This document shows, one piece after another, positions 7,471-16,499 of a stretch of DNA of 64,000 bases. How positions within the stretch are numbered: the stretch's first letter is position 1; every line of letters starts with the position of its first letter. The stretch lies in assembly GCF_000772955.1 (NCBI RefSeq), contig NZ_JPVO01000049.1, forward strand, positions 1 through 64,000, read 5' to 3'. Source of the DNA: Ureibacillus sinduriensis BLB-1 = JCM 15800 (GTDB taxonomy: Bacteria; Bacillota; Bacilli; Bacillales_A; Planococcaceae). A program made the position numbers and the translations under genes. The notes under the pieces are model-generated. The model worked only from the letters and a program-made list of their open reading frames with translations. It ran no database searches and was not told where the DNA came from.

Positions 7471-9289
7471 CTGGCTAAACTTTAGAAATTATCGTCTTCG
7501 AACTAAATTGATTGTAACCTATGTTTTACTAACTGTTATCCCAATGTCCTTATTGGGATATATCGCCTATAGTCAATATACAAAGTCGATCGAGGAACAA
7601 GTTGGAGAATATATCCCCAAGTTATTGGAACAAGCAAACGAGAACATCGCCAATCAAGTTAGCGAAATAAGCCATTTGCCAGATTTACTATATAATTCAA
7701 GCCAAGTAGTTGGCGTATTAAGAAAAGATGCCCATCAAAATCGTTCATCCCTATTGCAAGATGAGTTCACAATTAATAGCTATTTATCCAGAACATATAT
7801 TAATGGGGGGAATCCCGACATCTTAGGGGTTTTTGTGGTATCGAAAAACCGGGTCTACGAAAGCGTGAAAGTTCCGTATAGGAATTTTGATCTTAGCAAT
7901 TATTCGATACCTTATGGTCAAAATATCGAGTTGCAAGGGACAGAAGGAATGTACATTCTGCCAAAACAAACAACTCTTCAATTTGATGGAAATCCGCCAT
8001 TTATCTTGCTTATGAAACAATTAACGGATCTTGAAAACCGTACGAACTTAGGAACTATTCTAATAGCTGTCGAAGTAACGTTTTTGAAGGATGTTATAAC
8101 AAAGCTTACTGATAAGGGAGAAGCAAATTTATGGTTGATGGATCAACATGGACATATCATCTATCATACGGATAAAAACTTAATTGGAACAATAGATGAC
8201 GATTTTATTAACTACCCAATTCAAAAAGGGAGCTTTCGAACGACGACCGAAAAAAGCAACAAATTAATCAGTATACACAGCATTGAAGAAACGGGATGGA
8301 CATTAGTACATAGTATTGAAGCTAAAAACTTAACGGAACGAACGGATTTAGTTCGCAACGCAACAATTATCGCTTTTCTTGGTTTCGTTGTAGTAAGTAC
8401 CGTCATCTCCATTTTATTGGCCTGGAATGTATCCAGTCCACTAAATCGACTAATTAAACTTATGAAGCGTGTTGAACAGGGGAATTTTAATGTAGACTTG
8501 TCAATTGAAACGAAAGACGAGGTAGGCATGCTTGCGAATAGTTTTAATTCAATGGTAATGGAAATTAAAGATTTAATTCGCGATAAATACCAGATTGAAT
8601 TGAAACAAAAGGAAGCTGAATTATACGCACTTCAGTCACAAATAAATCCTCATTTTATGTACAACACACTTGAAACAATTGCAATGGCTGTTGAAGATGA
8701 TGAGAAGGAAACAGTCGTGCAGATGGTTACTCTACTGGGGAGGATGCTGCGATTCTCCATTAGTAATAGGGAAACGCTAGTTTCTATTTCGGAAGAACTG
8801 ATGCAGACGGTGGATTACTTGACTATCCAAAAGATTCGCTTTGAGGATAAGATAGACTTTGTCGTTCATGAAGAGATTGATGCACGAAAGTATTATACCC
8901 CAAAGTTTATTCTACAGCCTATTGTTGAAAATGCAGTTAAGTATGGTTATGTATATGGACGTATTACGACAATCGAAATTACGATAAGCATCATCGAAAA
9001 TCCAGATACAAGGGTGGAAGAGGTAGTGTTTCTCATTAAGGATAATGGTCCAGGCATAAAAGAAGAGGTGCTGGACAACATTCAGGTATTGCTTGAATCC
9101 GATCCGATGGGCAAGCGTGATTCCAGTTTCGGACTAATCAATGTACATGCACGTATCACAATGAGTTTTGGCAATGGCTTTGGTCTTCGTGTTTCAAGTT
9201 TTCCTGGTCAAGGGACTGAAGTAGAAATTAGGATTCCTGCTCTAGACGCTGGAAATGAGGGAGAGAACAATGAGCTCGAAAAAAATTAG
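7448..9289 (+). CDS. YesM-type sensor histidine kinase
   Basis: 613 residues. An N-terminal TM helix (about 18-38), an extracellular Cache-like sensor region to about 300, a second TM helix, HAMP (about 320-375), then the His_kinase domain with the atypical H-box QINPHFMYNTLE (His402), and HATPase_c with LQPIVENAVKYG and DNGPGI. This is the LytS/YesM class typical of carbohydrate sensing in Bacillota. The gene overlaps the binding-protein gene upstream and the regulator gene downstream, so the three are translationally coupled. ATG 7460 is an alternative start. With no RBS of note, the upstream lipoprotein's translation probably drives it. Confidence 0.9.
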   Translation: MWINMTFNWLNFRNYRLRTKLIVTYVLLTVIPMSLLGYIAYSQYTKSIEEQVGEYIPKLLEQANENIANQVSEISHLPDLLYNSSQVVGVLRKDAHQNRSSLLQDEFTINSYLSRTYINGGNPDILGVFVVSKNRVYESVKVPYRNFDLSNYSIPYGQNIELQGTEGMYILPKQTTLQFDGNPPFILLMKQLTDLENRTNLGTILIAVEVTFLKDVITKLTDKGEANLWLMDQHGHIIYHTDKNLIGTIDDDFINYPIQKGSFRTTTEKSNKLISIHSIEETGWTLVHSIEAKNLTERTDLVRNATIIAFLGFVVVSTVISILLAWNVSSPLNRLIKLMKRVEQGNFNVDLSIETKDEVGMLANSFNSMVMEIKDLIRDKYQIELKQKEAELYALQSQINPHFMYNTLETIAMAVEDDEKETVVQMVTLLGRMLRFSISNRETLVSISEELMQTVDYLTIQKIRFEDKIDFVVHEEIDARKYYTPKFILQPIVENAVKYGYVYGRITTIEITISIIENPDTRVEEVVFLIKDNGPGIKEEVLDNIQVLLESDPMGKRDSSFGLINVHARITMSFGNGFGLRVSSFPGQGTEVEIRIPALDAGNEGENNELEKN

Positions 9290-10907
9290 GGCAATTATTG
9301 TTGATGATGAGAATCGGATTCGTCGTGGGATTGAAAGGCTAGTTCTCTCATGTGGTGAAGAGTGGGATGTAGTAGCAACCTTTGGTGATGGCCAAGAGTT
9401 GCTGGATGCTTATCAGGAAGAGCCATTTGACTTTGATATTCTAATAACCGATATCAGGATGCCGATAATGGATGGACTTACCCTTATAAAGGAGATGAAG
9501 AAATTCACTTCGTTTAGTCCGATGGTTATTAGCGGCTTTGATGATTTTTCATATCTTCGAGCCGCACTTCGCGAAGGGGCGTATGATTACTTAATCAAGC
9601 CCATTGACAGGGAAGAATTTAAAGTCCAATTGGAGTCCATAAAAGAAAAAATCATGATTAATCGGCATAATCAAGAAGAACTAGAAACCATGAAGAAGCA
9701 ATCATCGGAACTAACGTACATGAAGGAACTAAAAAAACTGAATGAGATTACAAGTGGTTTTGAAATAGACGTATCGATCATGGATTGGACAAATGATTTC
9801 CCGTCAGGAAATTATACATTAATGTATATTAGGATTGACCAGGTATTAAGCCACTCACGGGCAATGGAAAAGAACGAATGGAACACATGGATGCTTGCTC
9901 ACGAAAATATTTTTGATGAAATGCTTAATGAATTCTCAGAGAAATATTGGAGGTGGAAAGGGGAAGGAGCTTCTTTTTGGATTCTGATCAATAATTCAAA
10001 CGACAATAGTGAGAACTTCAAAAAAGAAGTCTATGAGTTTGCTGTAGCACTTAAAAATAATGTGAAAAGGTATACACTTTTTTCGAATACGATTGCAATA
10101 AGTCATGTATTTACGGACTTGGCATTTTTGCCAACCGTCACCAAGGATATCCTGGCACTTATGCAATACCGTCTTATCTATGGCGAAGACCAGATATTGC
10201 AGCAAGAGATGGAGGAACAATTAATACTGGGAAAAAGTGAAACGAAGCATGCAACCGAACTACAACAATCGATTCACAAAATTATCCAGTCGTTAGAGCG
10301 TATGAACGAGGAAGAATTAATAAAGAACGTAACCTTTTTCGCCAGTGAGCTTCAAACACTTCGTGTGCCGAGTGAAATCAAACTTTTTGTGCAGTCGCTA
10401 AGCATTCAGATGATTAATTATCTTATTAAATGCACACCAAGGTTGAGTCAGGATCTTTTGGATATTCAAGACACTTCTAGATTATTAAAAAATATAGGGA
10501 ACTTTGCGGAACTGAATGAAGAAATTAAAGCGTGGGTTATGGGTGTTTTCCATAAACTTAAGATTGTTAGTGAAGATAAAGTACTTAACCAAGTCGAAGT
10601 TGCACGGGCATGGATTGTTGAAAATATGAAAGAAAGTATTACAATCGAAAGAATTGCAAGACAAGTCTATATGAATCCAACTTATTTTTGTGAATACTTC
10701 AAAAACCAAACCGGTGAAACAGTACATGAGTTCGTTACAAGTACTCGGATAAACAAAGCCAGAGAGCTATTACTTACGACGAATCTAAAAGTCTATGAAG
10801 TTTCTGAACAAGTCGGATACGCTGATACAAAGTACTTTAGTAAATTATTCAAAAAGTATTACGGACAACTTCCATCAAAGTATAAGGAAAGTGTTAAAGC
10901 TAAATAG
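9270..10907 (+). CDS. YesN-type response regulator (REC plus AraC HTH)
   Basis: 545 residues. The receiver domain has phosphoacceptor Asp61 (ITDIRMP) and the conserved Lys near 110 (YLIKP). A long middle region of about 300 residues is followed by two AraC-type HTH motifs (about 445-540), the second with VSEQVGYADTKYFSKLFKK. ATG 9270 with RBS GAGGGAGAG is preferred over the in-frame upstream TTG at 9255. The 20-bp overlap with the kinase gene shows a sensor-regulator pair. The likely target is the ABC transporter operon starting 300 bp downstream, by analogy with other YesMN-type systems next to sugar transporters. Confidence 0.9.
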   Translation: MSSKKIRAIIVDDENRIRRGIERLVLSCGEEWDVVATFGDGQELLDAYQEEPFDFDILITDIRMPIMDGLTLIKEMKKFTSFSPMVISGFDDFSYLRAALREGAYDYLIKPIDREEFKVQLESIKEKIMINRHNQEELETMKKQSSELTYMKELKKLNEITSGFEIDVSIMDWTNDFPSGNYTLMYIRIDQVLSHSRAMEKNEWNTWMLAHENIFDEMLNEFSEKYWRWKGEGASFWILINNSNDNSENFKKEVYEFAVALKNNVKRYTLFSNTIAISHVFTDLAFLPTVTKDILALMQYRLIYGEDQILQQEMEEQLILGKSETKHATELQQSIHKIIQSLERMNEEELIKNVTFFASELQTLRVPSEIKLFVQSLSIQMINYLIKCTPRLSQDLLDIQDTSRLLKNIGNFAELNEEIKAWVMGVFHKLKIVSEDKVLNQVEVARAWIVENMKESITIERIARQVYMNPTYFCEYFKNQTGETVHEFVTSTRINKARELLLTTNLKVYEVSEQVGYADTKYFSKLFKKYYGQLPSKYKESVKAK

Positions 10908-10917
10908 TTTTAAATAA

Positions 10918-10946
10918 ACCTCCATCCGGCGATGGGGGCTTTTTTA
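10918..10946 (+). terminator. terminator after the two-component operon
   Basis: CCTCCATC (10919-10926) pairs with GATGGGGG (10931-10938), one G-T pair, followed by CTTTTTTA. The 270 bases from here to the ABC gene hold the regulatory region, including the cre site. Confidence 0.85.
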
Positions 10947-11159
10947 TTATGAAACTCTAAACGGATTGCTTATCGATAACTCCGCATTCAGAAGAGGTAT
11001 GGGTCTTAAATAGAAATGTTCAATTTCTCTGCTTAGTGTCGTGAATATCTACGAAAGTATTTGTATTTCCTTCGATAGTGATTCTGTATAACAGAAAAAT
11101 CACCCCCTATAACCGAAAGTTCTCTCCTTTTTGAAAAAATATAAAAAACGTAAACTTAG

Positions 11160-11173
11160 TGTAAGCGTTACCA
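11160..11173 (+). promoter_or_regulatory. cre site (CcpA) ahead of the sugar ABC transporter
   Basis: TGTAAGCGTTACCA matches the cre consensus TGWAARCGYTWNCW at every position. It lies 48 nt upstream of the preferred ATG of the ATPase gene, where it would impose glucose repression. It also argues that the longer reading frame beginning at 11131 is not the real start. No clear -35/-10 pair was found, as expected for a promoter needing an AraC-type activator. Confidence 0.8.
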
Positions 11174-11220
11174 ACATGGAACGGAAATTTGAAAAGATCC
11201 AAAACGTTAGGAGTGAGGAT

Positions 11221-12771
11221 ATGTCAGAATATGTTCTTGAGTTAAAGGGGATTACAAAGAGGTTCCCTGGGGTTACTGCACTGGACAATGTACATTTTAA
11301 GTTAAGGCCAGGAGAGATTCATGCTTTGATGGGGGAAAATGGTGCCGGAAAATCGACGTTTATAAAAGTTATTACAGGGGTTCATTCCCCGGATGAAGGA
11401 GAAATGGTTTTATACGGTCAAAAAGTAAAATTTTCAAACCCAAAAGAAGCACAAACAATGGGCATAGCGGCTATTTACCAGCATGTGACAAATTACCCGG
11501 ACTTAACGGTTACGGAGAATATATTTATGGGTCATGAAAAGGTCCAAAAAATAACAGGGCGTCTACTTTGGAAGCAGATGCATGAAGAGGCAAGAGAAAT
11601 CCTCCAATCACTAGGATCCTCACTCGACCCAAAAACTGAAATGGGATCCTTAAGTGTGGCACAGCAACAAATTGTCGAAATAGCAAAAGCAATCTCCACA
11701 AACGCCAAAATCATCATTATGGATGAACCGACGGCTGCATTAACAGCAAGAGAGAGTGAAGAACTTTATAAAATAGCTGAGAGTTTGCGAGACCAAGGGG
11801 CATCCATCATTTTCATCTCACACCGTTTTGAGGATATGTATCGATTAGCAAGTCAGGTGACGGTGCTAAGAGATTCCAAGTACATTGGATCTTGGGGCGT
11901 AAATGAAATATCAAATGATGCTCTAATCGTTGCGATGGTAGGAAGAGAAATTACACAAGTTTTTCCTAAAAAGGAGAGTGAAATCGGTGAAAAATTATTA
12001 GAGGTTGAAGGTCTTGGGAAAATCGGTTTTTTTGCTGATATCTCTTTTACTCTTCATAGAGGCGAAATATTGGGTCTAACTGGTCTTGTCGGTGCGGGTA
12101 GAACAGAAGTTTGTCAATCACTTTTTGGAATCATGCCCTATGACAAAGGGAAAATTAAAGTGAATGGTCGAGAAGTTAGTATTCAAAATCCAAAGGAAGC
12201 AATGAAACTTGGAATTGGATATTTACCTGAAGATAGGCAGTTACAGGGCCTTGTCCTGCAATGGGGGTTAGGAAGAAATATCACATTACCAACACTAAAA
12301 AATTTCAGTAAAAAAGGATGGCTAGATGAGAGGAAAGAAGCGGATCTAGCAAAAAAATTAGCAGAAAAAGTCCATGTGAAAGCAAATAGTATTTTTGACT
12401 TAGTTAGTTCTTTGTCCGGAGGCAATCAACAGAAAGTTGCAGTTGCAAAATTGCTAACAGCTGACCTTGATATCATTATCCTGGATGAACCAACAAAAGG
12501 GGTAGATGTTGGTGCTAAATCTGCTATCTATGAAATTATTAATGATTTAGCGTCTCAAGGCTATGGAATTATTATGATTTCTTCGGAAATGCCTGAGGTG
12601 ATAGGAATGAGTGATCGGATTGCAGTGATGCGTTCGGGTAGGATCACAAAGTTCCTTCATAAGGAAGAAGTAACACAAGAGGCCATACTAGAAGCATCAA
12701 TGTCCGATTTTTCAAGTAAAGATGAGGGGGAGGAATCTAGAAAGGGAATTGAGGTGAAACAATATGGCTGA
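11221..12771 (+). CDS. rhaT: sugar ABC transporter ATPase, double-domain (RhaT/RbsA class)
   Basis: 516 residues with two fused ABC domains: Walker A GENGAGKST in the first, an S-x-A-Q-Q signature (LSVAQQQ), Walker B IIMDEP; degenerate Walker A GLVGAGRTE in the second with SGGNQQK signature and ILDEP. This is the CUT2 architecture for ribose/rhamnose-type importers. ATG 11221 is chosen because TAGGAGTGAGG lies directly ahead and a cre site overlaps the longer N terminus. It overlaps the next permease gene by 8 bp. Rhamnose is assigned as substrate from the catabolic genes downstream. Confidence 0.88.
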   Translation: MSEYVLELKGITKRFPGVTALDNVHFKLRPGEIHALMGENGAGKSTFIKVITGVHSPDEGEMVLYGQKVKFSNPKEAQTMGIAAIYQHVTNYPDLTVTENIFMGHEKVQKITGRLLWKQMHEEAREILQSLGSSLDPKTEMGSLSVAQQQIVEIAKAISTNAKIIIMDEPTAALTARESEELYKIAESLRDQGASIIFISHRFEDMYRLASQVTVLRDSKYIGSWGVNEISNDALIVAMVGREITQVFPKKESEIGEKLLEVEGLGKIGFFADISFTLHRGEILGLTGLVGAGRTEVCQSLFGIMPYDKGKIKVNGREVSIQNPKEAMKLGIGYLPEDRQLQGLVLQWGLGRNITLPTLKNFSKKGWLDERKEADLAKKLAEKVHVKANSIFDLVSSLSGGNQQKVAVAKLLTADLDIIILDEPTKGVDVGAKSAIYEIINDLASQGYGIIMISSEMPEVIGMSDRIAVMRSGRITKFLHKEEVTQEAILEASMSDFSSKDEGEESRKGIEVKQYG

Positions 12772-13798
12772 AGGTACATTAGGAAATTCAAACAGCGTAC
12801 AAGTGGCGAAAAAAACTTCGAAATTAGCAATAGTTTCAAAGTTTCGGGAATTGGGATTGTTAGCATTTATTATTCTTTTATGTGTGGCCGTGCAAGCTAG
12901 AAACCCGAGCTTCCTGACGATGGAAAATATTAATGACATGATAACGAATACGGCTATTCTAAGTATTCTTGCCCTCGGTATGATGCTTGTATTAATTACT
13001 CGGGGGATTGATTTATCGATAGGGGCTACGTTAGCGCTTTCGGGTATGATTGCAGCTCAAACTGTCAGTGCAAATCAAGGGCTACATCCGATCTTAGCTA
13101 TCTTGCTAGGTACCATAATAGGGATTGTGTGTGGCATCGTGATCGGTTTCCTTGTTTCCAAGTTTGGGATTCTTCCTATTATCGCAACACTGGCCATGAT
13201 GAATATTTTTAGGGGCTTAACTTTTACAGTAAGTGATGGACAGTGGATTAGTTCCTATCAAATGCCTGAAAGTTTTGTTTCGATTGCAACAAGCAAGATC
13301 CTTGGGATAAATACGCTCATAGTTATAGCGGTAGTCATCTATCTAATAGCATTCTATTTCATTAATCACACTAGAACAGGCAGACAAATTTATGCAGTTG
13401 GCAGTAATCCTGATTCTGCTAAGGTAAGTGGAATCAGTCAGACAAAAATCCTGATGCTAGTTTATACAATTATGGGTGGATTAGCTGGGCTATCAGGTGT
13501 TTTATGGGTTTCAAAATTCGCTTCTGCCCAAGGAGATACAGCTTCTGGCTATGAGTTAACGGTCATTGCAGCATGCATTCTAGGAGGGGTAAGTATTGCA
13601 GGGGGATCTGGGAAACTGTCTGGTGTTATTCTCGGGTCTTTGCTTCTTGGACTTTTGAACAATGCATTGCCTTTATTAAATGTATCGCCCTTTTGGCAAA
13701 TGGCAATACAGGGTTCAATCATTTTAATTGCCGTCATTATTAACACACTTGTTAAGCGAGGTGTGGTTCGAAATAACCTGCTGAGGAGGAAAATTTAA
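12764..13798 (+). CDS. rhaP: sugar ABC transporter permease 1
   Basis: 344 residues, about 8-10 hydrophobic segments, BPD_transp_2 family with the characteristic LVLITRGIDLSIG motif and an AGGSGKLSG loop. It forms the membrane channel with the second permease. The ATG overlaps the stop of the ATPase gene, and the second permease starts 4 bp after its stop, so the genes are co-translated. Substrate assignment follows from context. Confidence 0.88.
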   Translation: MAEGTLGNSNSVQVAKKTSKLAIVSKFRELGLLAFIILLCVAVQARNPSFLTMENINDMITNTAILSILALGMMLVLITRGIDLSIGATLALSGMIAAQTVSANQGLHPILAILLGTIIGIVCGIVIGFLVSKFGILPIIATLAMMNIFRGLTFTVSDGQWISSYQMPESFVSIATSKILGINTLIVIAVVIYLIAFYFINHTRTGRQIYAVGSNPDSAKVSGISQTKILMLVYTIMGGLAGLSGVLWVSKFASAQGDTASGYELTVIAACILGGVSIAGGSGKLSGVILGSLLLGLLNNALPLLNVSPFWQMAIQGSIILIAVIINTLVKRGVVRNNLLRRKI

Positions 13799-13801
13799 AC
13801 G

Positions 13802-14842
13802 ATGGAACAGAGAGTGGTTAATCAAAATGAATATGTTCAAAGAACACTGACCAATAAACAAGAATTCTCTCTGAAGAAATTTTTCCTTCAGTGGGAATGG
13901 CTGTTAATCTTAGTATTTTTATTAGTGTTGGCCATTAATACGCATCTATCTCCCTACTTTTTAAATGGAGCGGGATTACGGGATGCAACAATGATATTTT
14001 TGGATAAAGCGTTCATCGTATTTCCAATGGTCATGATTATGATCCTCCGGGATATTGATATTTCTGTGGGTTCAACAGTTGCACTATCATCAGTTGTCAT
14101 GGCAACGCTATATAACAACCTTGGTGTGCCAATGGAAGCAGCGATAATAATTTGTCTCTTAGTGGGCGCATTGTGTGGATTGATTAACGGTTTATTGATC
14201 ATCAAGTTTAAGGAATTATCCGCTGTAATCGTGACACTTGGAACCATGATCCTATATCGCGGTTTGGCTTATGTCATTTTGGAGGACCAAGCATCCGGTA
14301 ATTTTCCGGAGTGGTTTAGTTTCTTCGGTTGGGGACATGTAGCTGGAATTCCGTTCATCTTGCTTGTATTTGTTTTATTTGCAATAGGGTTTACATTGCT
14401 CCTTCATAAAACGACTTTTGGCAGGCAAATCTTTGCGATGGGGAACAATCCAACAGCGAGCCGCTTTTCGGGAGTTCAAGTCGATAAAATAAAAATCATT
14501 GTCTTCGTTCTTGCAGGTTTAATGGCAGCAATCACAGCAATTTTCCTTGCTTCGAGAATGGGTAGTACTAGACCAAACATTGCAACCAACTATGAACTGG
14601 ATGTAATTGCAATGGTAGCACTTGGTGGAATTAGTACAGCTGGAGGGAAAGGGAGAATGCTTGGCGCAATTATTGCTATTTTCATCATCGGCTATCTTCA
14701 GTACGGCTTAGGTTTGATAAATATCGCATCCCAAACGATGCTTGTTATTATTGGGATTCTGTTGATTGTTTCAGTGGTTATTCCAAAATTAAATTTGAAG
14801 GGTATATTCAGTAGATTCGTTAAAAAGAGGAATACTAACTAG
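13802..14842 (+). CDS. rhaQ: sugar ABC transporter permease 2
   Basis: 346 residues, BPD_transp_2 family, with ILRDIDISVGSTV and TAGGKGRMLGA equivalents of the motifs in the first permease. Its N-terminal 40 residues are hydrophilic. Two different permeases with one fused ATPase is the usual rhamnose-transporter composition (RhaSTPQ in rhizobia). RBS AGGAGG overlaps the end of the upstream gene. Confidence 0.88.
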   Translation: MEQRVVNQNEYVQRTLTNKQEFSLKKFFLQWEWLLILVFLLVLAINTHLSPYFLNGAGLRDATMIFLDKAFIVFPMVMIMILRDIDISVGSTVALSSVVMATLYNNLGVPMEAAIIICLLVGALCGLINGLLIIKFKELSAVIVTLGTMILYRGLAYVILEDQASGNFPEWFSFFGWGHVAGIPFILLVFVLFAIGFTLLLHKTTFGRQIFAMGNNPTASRFSGVQVDKIKIIVFVLAGLMAAITAIFLASRMGSTRPNIATNYELDVIAMVALGGISTAGGKGRMLGAIIAIFIIGYLQYGLGLINIASQTMLVIIGILLIVSVVIPKLNLKGIFSRFVKKRNTN

Positions 14843-14916
14843 TTACTAGCAGGTGAAGCATAAAATGTTCAACCTACAATGTATATAAATTTTTTCATGA
14901 AAAGGGGAGAAAGAGG

Positions 14917-15972
14917 ATGAGAAGGTTTTTATCAAAATGGGCTGTAGTTGGCCTTACAGTGGCAATGCTTGCTGCATGTGGTGATCAGAAAACAAACCAA
15001 GGTACAGAAACAGAGGGAGGCGAAGCAAGTTCTGATGGAGGCACTCCAAAATATGCAATGGTATTTAAGAACACTGGTAATCCATATGGTGAAAAAATGA
15101 TGGACGGTTTCCAAGAAGCAATTGAAGAAGTTGGAGGGGAAGTCATTCTTCGCGCCCCAGACCAGCCAACTGCGGAAGGCCAAATTCAAATTATTGAACA
15201 GCTTATTACACAACAGGTTGATGCGATTGCAATTGCTGCAAATGATCAAGATGCATTAGAACCAGTTCTAAAAAAAGCAATGGATCAAGGAATCAAGATT
15301 CTTTCTGTTGACTCTGCTGTAAACGCTAACAGCCGTCTCGTTCATGTCAATCAAGCGGACCCTGAACGTATCGGTCGCAGTCAAATTGAGGCTGTTTCTG
15401 AGATGATTAATGGAGAAGGTCAAATCGCTGTACTAAGCGCAACTTCTCAAGCTACGAACCAAAATCTTTGGATTGAATGGATGAAGAAAGAACTTGAAGA
15501 GCCGGGCTATGAAAATATTGAGCTTGTAAAAGTAGCATATGGTGATGATTTAAGAGATAAAAGTGTATCTGAGACAGAAGCGTTATTAAAATCCTACCCT
15601 GATTTAAAGGCGATTGTTGCGCCGACAACAGTTGGGATTGCTGCAGCAGGTAAGGTTATCACTGATAAAGGGTTAAATGGAAAAGTTATTGTTACAGGTC
15701 TTGGACTTCCAAGTGAAATGGCCAGCTATATCGAAAGTGGTGTGTCTCCGGCAATGTTCTTATGGAACCCAATTGATGTTGGATACGGTGCTGGAATTGC
15801 TTCATATGCACTTGTTCAAGAAGAAATCACAGGTAAAGTTGGCGAATCCTTTGAGGCGGGTAGACTTGGTGAGAAAGAAGTAGTTGAAGATGGTGATGGG
15901 ACACAAATTATGTTAGGCGATCCATTCCGCTTTGATGCAGAAAATATTGATGAGTGGAAAGATGTTTATTAA
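14917..15972 (+). CDS. rhaS: sugar-binding lipoprotein of the ABC transporter (RhaS-like)
   Basis: 351 residues. Signal peptide with lipobox MLAAC, then an acidic Gly/Ser/Glu-rich linker (about 25-45) and a Peripla_BP_4 fold: FKNTGNPYGEKM, VDAIAIAANDQDAL, VDSAVNANSR, VTGLGLPSEMA. Strong RBS AAGGGGAGAAAG. It captures the sugar outside the cell for the RhaT/P/Q complex. It is followed at once by a large hairpin, which should give this high-stoichiometry component more mRNA than the downstream enzymes. Confidence 0.9.
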   Translation: MRRFLSKWAVVGLTVAMLAACGDQKTNQGTETEGGEASSDGGTPKYAMVFKNTGNPYGEKMMDGFQEAIEEVGGEVILRAPDQPTAEGQIQIIEQLITQQVDAIAIAANDQDALEPVLKKAMDQGIKILSVDSAVNANSRLVHVNQADPERIGRSQIEAVSEMINGEGQIAVLSATSQATNQNLWIEWMKKELEEPGYENIELVKVAYGDDLRDKSVSETEALLKSYPDLKAIVAPTTVGIAAAGKVITDKGLNGKVIVTGLGLPSEMASYIESGVSPAMFLWNPIDVGYGAGIASYALVQEEITGKVGESFEAGRLGEKEVVEDGDGTQIMLGDPFRFDAENIDEWKDVY

Positions 15973-15988
15973 TTAATAGAAGCATAGC

Positions 15989-16080
15989 AAGGGTCTGCCC
16001 TATCAAAAAGTATTAGATGGTGAGGAAGCATGTTCACATCATTGAACCTTGATACCAAGGTTGGGGGCAGGCCCTTTTTT
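15989..16080 (+). terminator. large branched hairpin/terminator between rhaS and rhaM
   Basis: AAGGGTCTGCCC (15989-16000) pairs with GGGCAGGCCCTT near 16065-16076, one mismatch, followed by TTTTTT. The roughly 65-nt interior itself contains ACCTTG-ATA-CCAAGGT and GATG...CATC helices. It probably ends part of the transcription from the transporter operon and protects the rhaS mRNA 3' end. Confidence 0.8.
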
Positions 16081-16119
16081 AACTAAATTATAGGGAACTC
16101 TAATAAGTGGAGGTTTAGT

Positions 16120-16446
16120 ATGGACAAAAGCAATAAGTTCGCCTGGACTTGGACGATAAAAAATGAATGCCTAGATGAGTATCTGAAGATGCACGAAGAG
16201 CCTTGGCAAGAAATTATGTTGGAGCATTCAAAAGCAGGGATAACAAATTACTCGATCTTTCAAAACGGAAATCAATTCTTTTATTGCTTTGAATGCGATG
16301 ATGTTGATCAAGCCTTTTCCTATATCGCAAAAAGTGATGCTTGTAATAAGTGGAATGCTCTTACTTCGAAAATGGTAGAAGGGTCATTTGACTTTAATGA
16401 AGTAGAGCCGATTAAACCGTTACGAGAAGTGTTTTATTTAAAATAA
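16120..16446 (+). CDS. rhaM: L-rhamnose mutarotase
   Basis: 108 residues, RhaM family (dimeric alpha-beta barrel). It interconverts alpha and beta anomers of L-rhamnose so that imported sugar feeds the isomerase. Family-like segments include the N-terminal WTIKNECLDEYLKMHE with a conserved His, and ITNYSIFQNGNQFF. RBS GTGGAGG precedes the ATG. Its size is typical (about 104). First enzyme gene after the transporter. Confidence 0.88.
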   Translation: MDKSNKFAWTWTIKNECLDEYLKMHEEPWQEIMLEHSKAGITNYSIFQNGNQFFYCFECDDVDQAFSYIAKSDACNKWNALTSKMVEGSFDFNEVEPIKPLREVFYLK

Positions 16447-16499
16447 CCAACATTTGAATTGGGAATTATTCTCATATTCATATAAGTGAGGTGGAAAGA

